DNA of 11,658 nucleotides from JAPLZH01 sp964450345 (GTDB lineage: Bacteria > Patescibacteriota > Minisyncoccia > Phycocordibacterales > PALSA-1337), in contig CAYVEL010000019.1 in NCBI GenBank assembly GCA_964450345.1, positions 1 to 11,658 on the forward strand. The letters run 5' to 3'. The position numbers and the translations under genes were made by a program. Of this stretch, positions 6,439 through 11,658 are shown one piece after another; the first letter of the stretch is position 1; each line of letters begins with the position of its first letter. The notes beneath the pieces were generated by a model. It was not told the origin of the DNA, ran no database searches, and saw only the letters and a list, made by a program, of their open reading frames with translations.

Positions 6439-7929
6439 ATGAAATATATAGATAATCTTTTAAATAAATACACGATGTATAAAGTGGTCCTCTACGGATT
6501 ATCTATTTTATCAGTGCTCGCAATAATATTTGGGTTTTCTGGAATTATAGATTTTTCTGGAACTTCTCTACTAGTATCGTTTGTTCTGATAATGTTCACT
6601 ACTTATGTGATTAATAAGCTTTTCTCAATAGTATTTAGTGCTCCATCTAATCCAGAATCGACTGTTATTACTGCTTTAATATTATTCTTAATTCTAATTC
6701 CTGCAGATAATTCTCTGGATTATTGGTATTTGGCTTTGGCTTCGTTTATTGCTATCGCCTCAAAATATTTAATAGCTGTTAGAAAGAGACATATATTTAA
6801 TCCTGTAGCTATTAGCTTGCTCGTTATGGATTTAATCGGTGCCGGGGTATCTCTATGGTGGATTAATTCTCCTGTTACTATTGTCGCTATATTAGTAGTA
6901 GGTCTTTTAATTGTTAGAAAAATAAAGCGCTTTAATATTTTCTTATCTTTCCTAATTACGGGATTAGCGGTTACTTTCATTTCAGCTTTAGTTCAAGGTC
7001 AAAGTGATTTATTCGCTTTTATATATAGTCACTTAGTATCAGGTCCCGCAATATTCTTCGGTACTATCATGGTTACAGAACCATTAACTACACCAGAGAG
7101 AAAATCACAGCAGACTATATACGGAATATTGGTCGGTGTCATAGCTTCTCTAGGAGTTCATGTTTGGGGAATAAGTACTACACCAGAATTCGCTCTAGTT
7201 TTAGCTAATATTTATTCTTTTGCAGTTAGTACAAAGAGAAAGTTTATTCTAACGCTTAAGGAAAAGATGGAGATCAGTCCAAATGTTTTTGACTTTAAAT
7301 TCGCTTCAGACGCTCCTGTTAACTTCAGTGCTGGACAGTACATGGAATGGACTTTAGACCACGATAAAGCCGATTTAAGAGGTATTAGAAGGTATTTTAC
7401 TATTGCATCTAGACCAAATACTTCAGAAGTTCATCTAGGTATCAGGGTTAGTCCACAGAATGGTAGCAGCTTTAAGAATGCTTTAGTAAATATGAGTGAA
7501 GGCGATACTATGACCGCTGGTAATATTTACGGTGAATTTATTTTACCTAAAGATTTTAGTAGAAAATTAGTATTTATTGCAGGTGGAATCGGCATTACAC
7601 CTTTCGTAAGTATGCTTGAAGATTTAGCTGTGAAGGGCGAGAGAAGAGATATCGTGCTTCTGTATTGTGCTGGTACTGAAAATGATTTTTCTTATAGAGA
7701 AGATTTTGATGCTATTGCTCTTAGAGTTGGACTAAAGTCTGTGTATATTCCTACGATAAAGAATGGTCCAATTACCGAAGATTTAATTAAAAAAGAAATA
7801 CCCGATTATGTCGCTCGTGATTATTACATTTCAGGTCCACATGGAATGGTAGAGAATTATAAGGGTTTATTAAAGAAGATTGGGGTCGGGAAGGGGCAGG
7901 TGCATACAGATTATTTCCCAGGATTTTAA
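6439..7929 (+). CDS. NqrB/RnfD-like membrane domain fused to ferredoxin reductase-like FAD/NAD(P)H module
   Basis: A 496-aa two-part oxidoreductase. The N-terminal half (about 15-262) has some nine or ten hydrophobic helices and resembles NqrB/RnfD: KRHIFNPVA (116-124) and SGPAIFFGTIMVTEPLTTP (201-219) followed by YGILVGVIASLGV. The C-terminal half (about 266-496) is a ferredoxin-NAD(P)+ reductase fold: FAD motif RRYFTIAS (317-324), nucleotide motif GGIGITP (382-388), LLYCAGTENDFSYREDF, YYISGPHGM (462-470) and the C-terminal HTDYFPGF. No 2Fe-2S ferredoxin domain and no SGAT flavin-attachment motif is visible. It probably oxidises cytoplasmic NAD(P)H and passes electrons through the membrane to the FMN-domain protein of this cassette. 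The direction and the final acceptor are inference. Confidence 0.85.
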   Translation: MKYIDNLLNKYTMYKVVLYGLSILSVLAIIFGFSGIIDFSGTSLLVSFVLIMFTTYVINKLFSIVFSAPSNPESTVITALILFLILIPADNSLDYWYLALASFIAIASKYLIAVRKRHIFNPVAISLLVMDLIGAGVSLWWINSPVTIVAILVVGLLIVRKIKRFNIFLSFLITGLAVTFISALVQGQSDLFAFIYSHLVSGPAIFFGTIMVTEPLTTPERKSQQTIYGILVGVIASLGVHVWGISTTPEFALVLANIYSFAVSTKRKFILTLKEKMEISPNVFDFKFASDAPVNFSAGQYMEWTLDHDKADLRGIRRYFTIASRPNTSEVHLGIRVSPQNGSSFKNALVNMSEGDTMTAGNIYGEFILPKDFSRKLVFIAGGIGITPFVSMLEDLAVKGERRDIVLLYCAGTENDFSYREDFDAIALRVGLKSVYIPTIKNGPITEDLIKKEIPDYVARDYYISGPHGMVENYKGLLKKIGVGKGQVHTDYFPGF

Positions 7930-7974
7930 GTTCGAGATTTAGTGTGTGATAGTCTAAAAATATTAAATTTAAAT

Positions 7975-8016
7975 AAAAACAAGCCGGCTTTAATATATTA
8001 AGGTCGGCTTGTTTTT
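7975..8016. terminator. Strong intrinsic terminator (works on both strands)
   Basis: A 19-bp stem, including two G-U pairs, joins 7975-7993 to 7998-8016 across a four-base TATA loop. The GC-rich middle (CAAGCCGGC with GTCGGCTTG) and the outer A-run/T-run (AAAAA and TTTTT) make a classic terminator usable in either direction. It ends the flavin cassette. Confidence 0.93.
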
Positions 8017-8057
8017 AGGTCTCAAAAAAGTTAGTATATCCATACGTTACATAACAT

Positions 8058-8128
8058 TGCGGGATCGTCTAATGGTAGGACATGGGCCTTTGAAGCCTAG
8101 TATCTTGGTTCGAATCCAAGTCCCGCAG
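8058..8128 (+). tRNA. tRNA-Gln, anticodon TTG
   Basis: Full cloverleaf of 71 nt. The acceptor stem T1-A7 (8058-8064) pairs perfectly with 8121-8127, ending in U1-A72 with discriminator G73 (8128), both typical glutamine identity elements. The D-stem is GTCT/GGAC. The anticodon stem TGGGC/GCCTA carries one G-U and the loop CTTTGAA with anticodon TTG at 8090-8092. The T-arm is CTTGG TTCGAAT CCAAG. CCA is not encoded (next bases are CAA), so it must be added by the CCA-adding enzyme. Confidence 0.96.
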
Positions 8129-8159
8129 CAAAATTTTAAGCGTAAAATTTGCGTCGGGA
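8121..8159 (+). other. Inverted repeat linking the tRNA 3' end to its trailer
   Basis: AAATTTTA (8131-8138) and TAAAATTT (8143-8150) form a perfect 8-bp stem with loop AGCG just after the tRNA. The pairing can extend outwards through GC/GC to the tRNA acceptor strand itself: TCCCG (8121-8125) with CGGGA (8155-8159). A T6 run follows at 8165-8170. It may serve as the tRNA terminator or as a 3'-processing element that competes with the acceptor stem. Confidence 0.45.
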
Positions 8160-8181
8160 ATAGCTTTTTTAAGAGGTATTT

Positions 8182-8259
8182 ATGAAAATAATTTTTATAA
8201 TCTATTTTATTTATTGTTTTAGTTTTATTATTTACACAATCTTTAGAAAAACGATATAA
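8182..8259 (+). CDS. Possible 25-residue hydrophobic micro-protein
   Basis: An ATG with a modest Shine-Dalgarno-like AGAGG five bases upstream opens a 25-codon frame ending at TAA 8257-8259. The product is almost entirely Ile, Phe and Tyr and would form one membrane helix with a basic tail (FRKTI). The stop overlaps the -10 box of the next gene. In such AT-rich DNA a hydrophobic frame like this can arise by chance, so this is a weak call. Confidence 0.2.
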   Translation: MKIIFIIYFIYCFSFIIYTIFRKTI

Positions 8260-8260
8260 T
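8231..8260 (+). promoter_or_regulatory. Promoter of the HExxH protein gene, near-leaderless
   Basis: TTTACA (8231-8236, 5 of 6 to the -35 consensus), an 18-bp spacer and a perfect TATAAT (8255-8260). Transcription should start near 8267, leaving only about four bases before the ATG at 8271. Confidence 0.7.
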
Positions 8261-8270
8261 AAAAATCAAT

Positions 8271-9323
8271 ATGGAAAAACGACCTTCTTTTGAAAGAATA
8301 ATAGGTGGTTCAGATGAACAGAAAAATCATATAATAAAACAAGCCGAAGAAGCTTCATTCAAAACAGGAAAAGAGCTTTTTGGAGAACAGCTTGTTGAAC
8401 CTACAGAAGAAGAAAAAGAATCTATTGAAAAAGCATGTAATTATGCTAATCAGATTGCAGTTTATTATGGATCTTTAAGACAATTTAATTTAGATAGAAT
8501 TTTTCTTCTTAGACCTGGTGGGGTTGAAAAATCAACAGAAGGTGAGGTTAGAACGGGGGTATGTAATAGGTTTGAACAATCTATTGCGATTGATAGACGA
8601 ACTTCTAATGCTTTGTTAGCATCATGTGTTGTTCATGAGATGTTTCATATGGATTCTTATTCTTCTGCTCAAGTAATAGAAAGTGATTTAGACTCATTAA
8701 CTAATAAAACTAGAAGTAAGCCATATCGAGGTGGTATTTCAATGAGAAGTAGGGAAAATGACGATAAATATTTTGGCCTTGCTGAAGAAGCTATTATTGC
8801 AACACTTTCAAGAAGATTTTTTGATGAGGTAATTGTTAACGATCCGTTATATAAAGAAGAAATAGAAAGAACTAGAAAAATAAAAGAATGGTTGTTTAAT
8901 TTTGCTCAGAAAAGTATTCCTGAACAGGAGAGAAGAGATAAGTTTATCTCAAACATTAGGGATATTTTAATACTCCCAGAAAGCGATATGGTATACAGAA
9001 TTCTATGTGAGTCAGGTTATAAAGATAATTATAAGATTGGTTTTTTTATTGGTTTTTTTGAAGATAATTTAAAGTTAGGAACTATTATGCACGAGAGGGT
9101 TGATGAGAGAGAAAAATTTAATAAAGTACTTGATAGGTTGGTAACCAACTCAAAAGGAAAGATATCTGATAGAAATCAATTATTTGATCAATTTGCCAAG
9201 GCACATTTTACGGGAAACTATTTACCTTTAGCTAGAAGTATTGAAGATTCATTGGGGAAAGGATCTTTTCGAGAAATAGCGAAGGAGTTAGGAGAAATGA
9301 GTGGTAATAATTTAAATAAATAA
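8271..9323 (+). CDS. HExxH zincin-like protein of unknown family
   Basis: A 350-aa soluble protein, with no signal peptide or membrane segment, that I do not recognise as a named family. The clear signal is VVHEMFHMD, an HExxH zinc-metallopeptidase motif (H122, E123, H126) in a hydrophobic helix. About 46 residues later FGLAEEAIIATLSRRFF offers E172 or E173 as a third zinc ligand, as in gluzincins. The N-terminal 65 residues are charged and helical; the C-terminal third (about 210-345) also looks helical and includes the segment IGFFIGFFEDNL. Whether it cleaves peptides is not known. It has its own promoter and lies 5 bp upstream of the small Cys-rich protein gene, so the two are probably co-transcribed. 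Confidence 0.75.
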   Translation: MEKRPSFERIIGGSDEQKNHIIKQAEEASFKTGKELFGEQLVEPTEEEKESIEKACNYANQIAVYYGSLRQFNLDRIFLLRPGGVEKSTEGEVRTGVCNRFEQSIAIDRRTSNALLASCVVHEMFHMDSYSSAQVIESDLDSLTNKTRSKPYRGGISMRSRENDDKYFGLAEEAIIATLSRRFFDEVIVNDPLYKEEIERTRKIKEWLFNFAQKSIPEQERRDKFISNIRDILILPESDMVYRILCESGYKDNYKIGFFIGFFEDNLKLGTIMHERVDEREKFNKVLDRLVTNSKGKISDRNQLFDQFAKAHFTGNYLPLARSIEDSLGKGSFREIAKELGEMSGNNLNK

Positions 9324-9328
9324 AATAT

Positions 9329-9673
9329 ATGATAAATAAAAAGTTAATAATCACTTTAGTATCAGCCCTCGTAATAGTAATCGTTCTAATTACAGCTTTT
9401 AATGTAATAAAATCTGATAAAAACGAATCTAATATAGGTAATAAACCCGGCACAGATATAGGGCTACCAAATAAATTAAATATTAAATCAAGCGAAGATT
9501 GTGCTAAAAATAATGGTGTTTGGTATAACAGCGTGTGCGAAATAAATTCACTTTCAAAAGAAGAGTGTTCTATAAAGGGCGGAGAATTTAATGAATGTAA
9601 TTCAGCTTGTCGTCATGATCCGAAAGCAGAGGTCTGTACTATGCAATGCGTTTTGACTTGTAGTTTTAAATAA
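9329..9673 (+). CDS. Small membrane-anchored protein with an eight-cysteine domain
   Basis: A 114-aa protein with an N-terminal hydrophobic segment (about 6-26), a polar linker (29-55) and a compact C-terminal domain with eight cysteines (58, 70, 80, 90, 94, 103, 107, 111). The even number suggests four disulfides outside the membrane. Two halves look related: EDCAKNNGVWYNSVCE and EECSIKGGEFNECNSACR share E-[DE]-C-[AS]-x-x-x-G-x-[WF], hinting at an internal duplication. The ending EVCTMQCVLTC is reminiscent of small Cys-rich inhibitor or binding domains, but I cannot assign a family. The gene follows the HExxH protein with a 5-bp gap and has no obvious ribosome binding site. Confidence 0.75.
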   Translation: MINKKLIITLVSALVIVIVLITAFNVIKSDKNESNIGNKPGTDIGLPNKLNIKSSEDCAKNNGVWYNSVCEINSLSKEECSIKGGEFNECNSACRHDPKAEVCTMQCVLTCSFK

Positions 9674-9702
9674 ATCGAAGGAGAAAAAATAAAATTAATA
9701 AA

Positions 9703-10164
9703 ATGACAATCACAACCCCACAACAAAAAGATAAGCCATGCGTTTACTGCACAATTCCTGAGATTAAGAATAGGGCGATTGTGGTAGAAGAATTAGTTTG
9801 GGCTTTTCCAACTAATATTCCTATTACCCCTGGACACACTTTAATATCACCAATTAGATGTCTTAAAAAACTGGAAGATCTAACAGATCCTGAAAAGATC
9901 GCTGTCCTATCTCTAGCTGAAAGAATAATGAAATCACTTCGCGATATCTATGGTGCTGAAGGATTTAATTGCGTTTGGAATCAAGAGAAATTAGCAGGCC
10001 AATCAGTACCCCATTTTCATTTGCATATTATTCCAAGAAAAGAGGGGGATACCGGACTTTTGGGATATGATCCAAGAAGTATGCTTTATAGAACAGGCGA
10101 CAGAGAACCTACAAGTGAAGAGGAATTACTGAAGATTAGGGATTTGATAAAGGGGAAAATCTAA
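9703..10164 (+). CDS. HIT family (histidine triad) protein
   Basis: A 153-aa nucleotide-binding hydrolase of the histidine triad superfamily, cytoplasmic. The catalytic triad is HFHLHIIPR with H104, H106 and H108, preceded by GQSVPHFHLH as in Hint proteins. An N-terminal CVYC pair (C13, C16) is the usual half of a structural zinc site in many bacterial HIT proteins. ITPGHTLISPIR and the Asn-containing FNCVWNQEKLAGQ are standard family segments. HIT proteins of this type hydrolyse adenosine phosphoramidates or dinucleoside polyphosphates, but the substrate cannot be read from sequence. AAGGAG at 9678-9683 lies 19 nt from the ATG, too far to act as a normal ribosome binding site. Confidence 0.93.
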   Translation: MTITTPQQKDKPCVYCTIPEIKNRAIVVEELVWAFPTNIPITPGHTLISPIRCLKKLEDLTDPEKIAVLSLAERIMKSLRDIYGAEGFNCVWNQEKLAGQSVPHFHLHIIPRKEGDTGLLGYDPRSMLYRTGDREPTSEEELLKIRDLIKGKI

Positions 10165-10181
10165 GTATTTCTTTAAATTAA

Positions 10182-10212
10182 AACCCACCTACGTCCGAAT
10201 CGTAGGTGGGTT
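10182..10212. terminator. Intrinsic terminator after the HIT gene, possibly shared with a minus-strand transcript
   Basis: A perfect 12-bp stem, AACCCACCTACG (10182-10193) with CGTAGGTGGGTT (10201-10212), and a 7-nt loop. On the plus strand the T-tract is weak (TTATTAAG). On the minus strand the stem is followed by TTTTAATTT, a better termination signal for a transcript coming from the right. Confidence 0.8.
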
Positions 10213-10423
10213 ATTAAGTTTGTGCTTAGAGTTTTTGAGGACTCTTGTAATTTCGCGCTGTATTGTATTTCTTAGTAATTCGACTCGCGCCGAAGATTTC
10301 GGAGATGATACACAGCACTAAATTTCTGCAGGAAGCCGTAACCAGGCGCCACAATAGATGGGCGATAGAGTTACGATGTGTCGGTAGTGATGAAACGTAA
10401 AACATATTTTTAAAAGGTTCTGT
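10213..10423 (-). ncRNA. Candidate structured small RNA on the minus strand (unassigned)
   Basis: Gene-free stretch of visibly higher GC than its surroundings, with nested complementarity. A 15-position helix with three mismatches joins 10247-10261 and 10312-10326, continued by GTAT/ATAC (10265-10268 with 10308-10311) and topped by CCGAA-GAT-TTCGG (10290-10302). A second hairpin is CGTAAC/GTTACG (10337-10342 with 10370-10375) enclosing CGCC/GGCG (10347-10350 with 10361-10364). A minus-strand promoter candidate (TTGACT 10458-10453, 17 bp, TATCAA 10435-10430) lies to the right and a terminator with a good minus-strand U-tract lies to the left, predicting an RNA of roughly 240 nt. I could not match it to RNase P RNA, tmRNA, 4.5S or a known riboswitch. 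The folds exist on either strand, so the direction is uncertain. Confidence 0.35.
10226..10405 (-). CDS. Alternative reading: 59-residue open frame in the same stretch
   Basis: The minus strand holds an ATG-started frame of 59 codons (start 10405-10403, stop TAA 10228-10226). The product is basic, with two or three Cys and a C-terminal Arg/Lys-rich tail ending NYKSPQKL, and has no recognisable domain. Its codon choice (GCG, CGC, CTG, TCC and others) is unlike the AT-ending codons of the neighbours, which favours a fortuitous frame over a structured RNA. No ribosome binding site is visible. Confidence 0.15.
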   Translation of the reverse strand: MFYVSSLPTHRNSIAHLLWRLVTASCRNLVLCIISEIFGASRITKKYNTARNYKSPQKL

Positions 10424-10437
10424 GCCTTATTGATAAC

Positions 10438-10464
10438 ATATATTTGACATAAAGTCAAATATAT
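10438..10464. promoter_or_regulatory. Perfect 11-bp palindrome with overlapping divergent -35 boxes
   Basis: ATATATTTGAC (10438-10448), five-base spacer ATAAA, and the exact inverted copy GTCAAATATAT (10454-10464). Each arm contains TTGAC, giving a plus-strand -35 TTGACA (10444-10449) with TATTTA 17 bp downstream (10467-10472) and a minus-strand -35 TTGACT with TATCAA 17 bp downstream. The layout suits an operator between or over divergent promoters. Confidence 0.5.
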
Positions 10465-10472
10465 ACTATTTA

Positions 10473-10524
10473 ATAAAAACTAATAAAAAATCGATGATTT
10501 TAGCCCGTCAGGATTGGTTTTTAT
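10473..10524. other. Nested inverted repeats upstream of the SLOG gene promoter
   Basis: ATAAAAACTAAT (10473-10484) pairs with ATTGGTTTTTAT (10513-10524) over 12 bp with one G-U, enclosing a second hairpin AAAATC-GAT-GATTTT (10487-10501). It lies between two candidate plus-strand promoters, so a transcript from the upstream one would carry this structure in its leader. Confidence 0.4.
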
Positions 10525-10557
10525 GTGAATTGACATATTTCACATTCGTGGTATTTT
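10523..10557 (+). promoter_or_regulatory. Promoter of the SLOG-TfoX pair with an operator-like inverted repeat
   Basis: A perfect -35 TTGACA (10530-10535), a 16-bp spacer and an extended -10 TGGTATTTT (10549-10557). The predicted transcription start is about 10564-10567, so the second ATG at 10567 is the better start. The -35 sits inside a 7-bp perfect inverted repeat, ATGTGAA (10523-10529) and TTCACAT (10539-10545) with 9 bp between, a likely repressor site. Confidence 0.65.
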
Positions 10558-10566
10558 TATATGACT

Positions 10567-11085
10567 ATGAAATGGGTAATAGTTACAGGAACATGGCGCT
10601 TAACTAACAAAGAAGTCGAAAACGACGTTCGTTCTGCTGTAAGAAAAATATTTGAAGATGGCAATGGATTAGTTACTGGAGGTGCTACAGGTGTAGACTA
10701 TTTCGCTATGGATGAGTTTCTAAAACTTGACCCTAACTGTACTAGAATGAGAACATTCATTCCTGCTAAACTCGATCACTATATAGAGGACTATAGAAAG
10801 AACTGGAAGCACAGTCCGATTAATGATACTGATATTGATAATCTTTCTTATTTACTAAATTTAATTAAAAAGAGAAACCCGAGCTCTGTTTTCGAAGTTA
10901 GAAAAAATACTGGAGACATAACTCAGGAAGATTATAACCTTCGTCATGATGAAGAAGTTACTTTTTCAGATGAGCTTTACGCATTCAGAGTGAATGACAG
11001 TACTGGAACTAGCGATACTATTAAAAAAGCTGAAGCCGCAGGTCTGCCTGTTGGTTTGTATAAAAAATATACTATAGAGGAGTAA
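10567..11085 (+). CDS. SLOG-fold (DprA/YspA-like) nucleotide-binding protein
   Basis: A 172-aa Rossmann-like protein of the SLOG superfamily, to which DprA and the LOG proteins also belong. Visible motifs are the first strand WVIVTGTWRLT, the nucleotide-binding GLVTGGATGVDYFAMDEFLKL (about 35-55), RTFIPAKLDHYIEDYRKNW, and the last segment AFRVNDSTGTSDTIKKAEAAGLPV, in which the SxGT turn and the following helix are characteristic. Specific function is unknown; relatives bind nucleotides or nucleotide-derived signals. An in-frame ATG at 10561 would add two residues, but the promoter just upstream places transcription start after it, so the ATG at 10567 is preferred and the mRNA may be leaderless. 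Its TAA overlaps the ATG of the TfoX-domain gene. Confidence 0.85.
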   Translation: MKWVIVTGTWRLTNKEVENDVRSAVRKIFEDGNGLVTGGATGVDYFAMDEFLKLDPNCTRMRTFIPAKLDHYIEDYRKNWKHSPINDTDIDNLSYLLNLIKKRNPSSVFEVRKNTGDITQEDYNLRHDEEVTFSDELYAFRVNDSTGTSDTIKKAEAAGLPVGLYKKYTIEE

Positions 11086-11405
11086 TGAAAAAAGATGCCT
11101 CTTTCCACGACTTTATTGTTTATGATTTAATGGCAAAATTGCCAGGAATTACTTCAAGGTCAATGATGGGTGGCTCTTGTATTTATTCTAATAAAGTGCC
11201 TTTCGCTATGATTATTGAAAATCAGCTTTATCTAAAAGGTAAGGGCGAGGTGGCCGAAAAGTTAGTTTCTCTAGGTTGGACGAAATTCTCTTATGAAAAA
11301 TCAGATGGTAAGAAAATAAGTATGTGTTACTGGCTTGTTCCAGATGAACTTATAGATAATCAGGAGGGGTTTGAGGAAGTGATTAGTAATGTTATTAAAC
11401 TTTAA
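11085..11405 (+). CDS. TfoX N-terminal-domain protein
   Basis: A 106-aa single-domain protein matching the TfoX/Sxy N-terminal domain: ITSRSMMGGSCIYSNKVPFAMIIENQLYLKGKGE is the family core, in which R-x-M-(F/M)-GG and the FA-x-I-x-x-x-LYLK strand are typical. The C-terminal TfoX domain is absent, as in many short homologues. In gammaproteobacteria full-length TfoX/Sxy activates competence genes, but the role of stand-alone N-domains is not established. It is translationally coupled to the SLOG gene by a TAATG overlap, with GAGGAG two bases before the overlap as part of the upstream coding end. Confidence 0.85.
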   Translation: MKKDASFHDFIVYDLMAKLPGITSRSMMGGSCIYSNKVPFAMIIENQLYLKGKGEVAEKLVSLGWTKFSYEKSDGKKISMCYWLVPDELIDNQEGFEEVISNVIKL

Positions 11406-11465
11406 TTTCTGCTATGCTGTTAATTAGTGTCCAAAGTATTTACGTAAAATAAACTTTAAAAATAT

Positions 11466-11658
11466 ATGCCACCATCAATTCAAATCAAACTTTCATTTAT
11501 ACCAAGTCTTAAGGAGGTGGTTTTAGCTGAGCTTAAAAAATATTCTGACTTTCGTCTGATTAAACATGATAATGAGTCTATATATGTGAATCCGGCGGTT
11601 ACTTTTGACATAGTTAAAAAACTTAGAAGTATTTCACGCGCTTATATAATCACAGAGG
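11466..11658 (+). CDS. Partial gene, probable THUMP-type RNA methyltransferase (N-terminal 64 residues)
   Basis: An ATG at 11466 opens a frame that runs off the window. The 64 residues begin with a strand and helix FIPSLKEVVLAELKKYSDF and continue IKHDNESIYVNPAVTFDIVKKLRSISRAYIITE. This pattern resembles the N-terminal ferredoxin-like part of THUMP-containing RNA methylases (consensus near 'GLE-x-hhh-x-EL', then strand, helix and an R-x-A-x-RV-like segment). The assignment rests on a short fragment. No Shine-Dalgarno site precedes the ATG; the leader is A-rich, with a TAAAAT at 11445-11450. Confidence 0.5.
   Translation, partial: MPPSIQIKLSFIPSLKEVVLAELKKYSDFRLIKHDNESIYVNPAVTFDIVKKLRSISRAYIITE

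Noticed and set aside
4752..7929. A complete Na+-NQR or Rnf complex
   Set aside because: Only an NqrB/RnfD-like membrane domain, an FNR module and one FMN-domain protein are present; the other subunits and the ferredoxin domain are missing.
10219..10420. RNase P RNA, tmRNA, 4.5S RNA or a common riboswitch
   Set aside because: None of the signature sequences I know for these classes is present on either strand.
11511..11518. Perfect Shine-Dalgarno AAGGAGGT
   Set aside because: It lies within the coding frame of the last gene (Lys-Glu-Val-Val) and no start codon follows at a suitable distance.

Overview
The window looks like a piece of a low-GC, streamlined bacterial genome, most likely a Patescibacteria/CPR (Parcubacteria-like) organism. 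That placement is inference. It rests on the very AT-rich, tightly packed genes, the absence of ordinary Shine-Dalgarno sites in front of most genes, several promoters whose predicted transcription start falls on or next to the ATG, a minimal DnaX, and a family repertoire familiar from CPR genomes. No gene has an internal in-frame TGA, so the standard bacterial code fits.

Left part (1-2549): the C-terminal end of a small Trp/Arg-rich conserved protein is followed by a divergent pair of membrane-anchored serine enzymes of the penicillin-binding fold. One is a class A beta-lactamase-like protein on the minus strand. The other is an S11 D-Ala-D-Ala carboxypeptidase on the plus strand. The carboxypeptidase gene is interrupted by 100 N flanked by an exact 55-bp direct repeat. 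Collapsing the repeat restores a complete 349-aa frame, so the gap is an assembly join and not a real interruption.

Middle (2551-8128): a tRNA-dihydrouridine synthase gene is coupled by a TAATG overlap to a short dnaX. A three-gene flavin redox cassette follows: a membrane-anchored FMN-binding-domain protein with a Pro/Thr/Ser-rich stalk, an ApbE-type FMN transferase without signal peptide, and a fusion of an NqrB/RnfD-like membrane domain to a ferredoxin-reductase-like FAD/NAD(P)H module. Together they could form a minimal route carrying electrons from NAD(P)H across the membrane to a flavinylated extracytoplasmic protein. This is the strongest candidate for an under-described system here. 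A strong hairpin terminator and a tRNA-Gln(TTG) close the region.

Right part (8130-11658): a HExxH zincin-like protein of unknown family is followed by a small anchored protein with eight cysteines, then a HIT-family protein with an intrinsic terminator. A 340-bp gene-free stretch (10213-10560) is dense in inverted repeats and contains what may be a small RNA (or tiny gene) on the minus strand and one or two plus-strand promoters. A SLOG-fold protein and a TfoX N-terminal-domain protein follow as an overlapping pair. The window ends inside a probable THUMP-type RNA methyltransferase gene.
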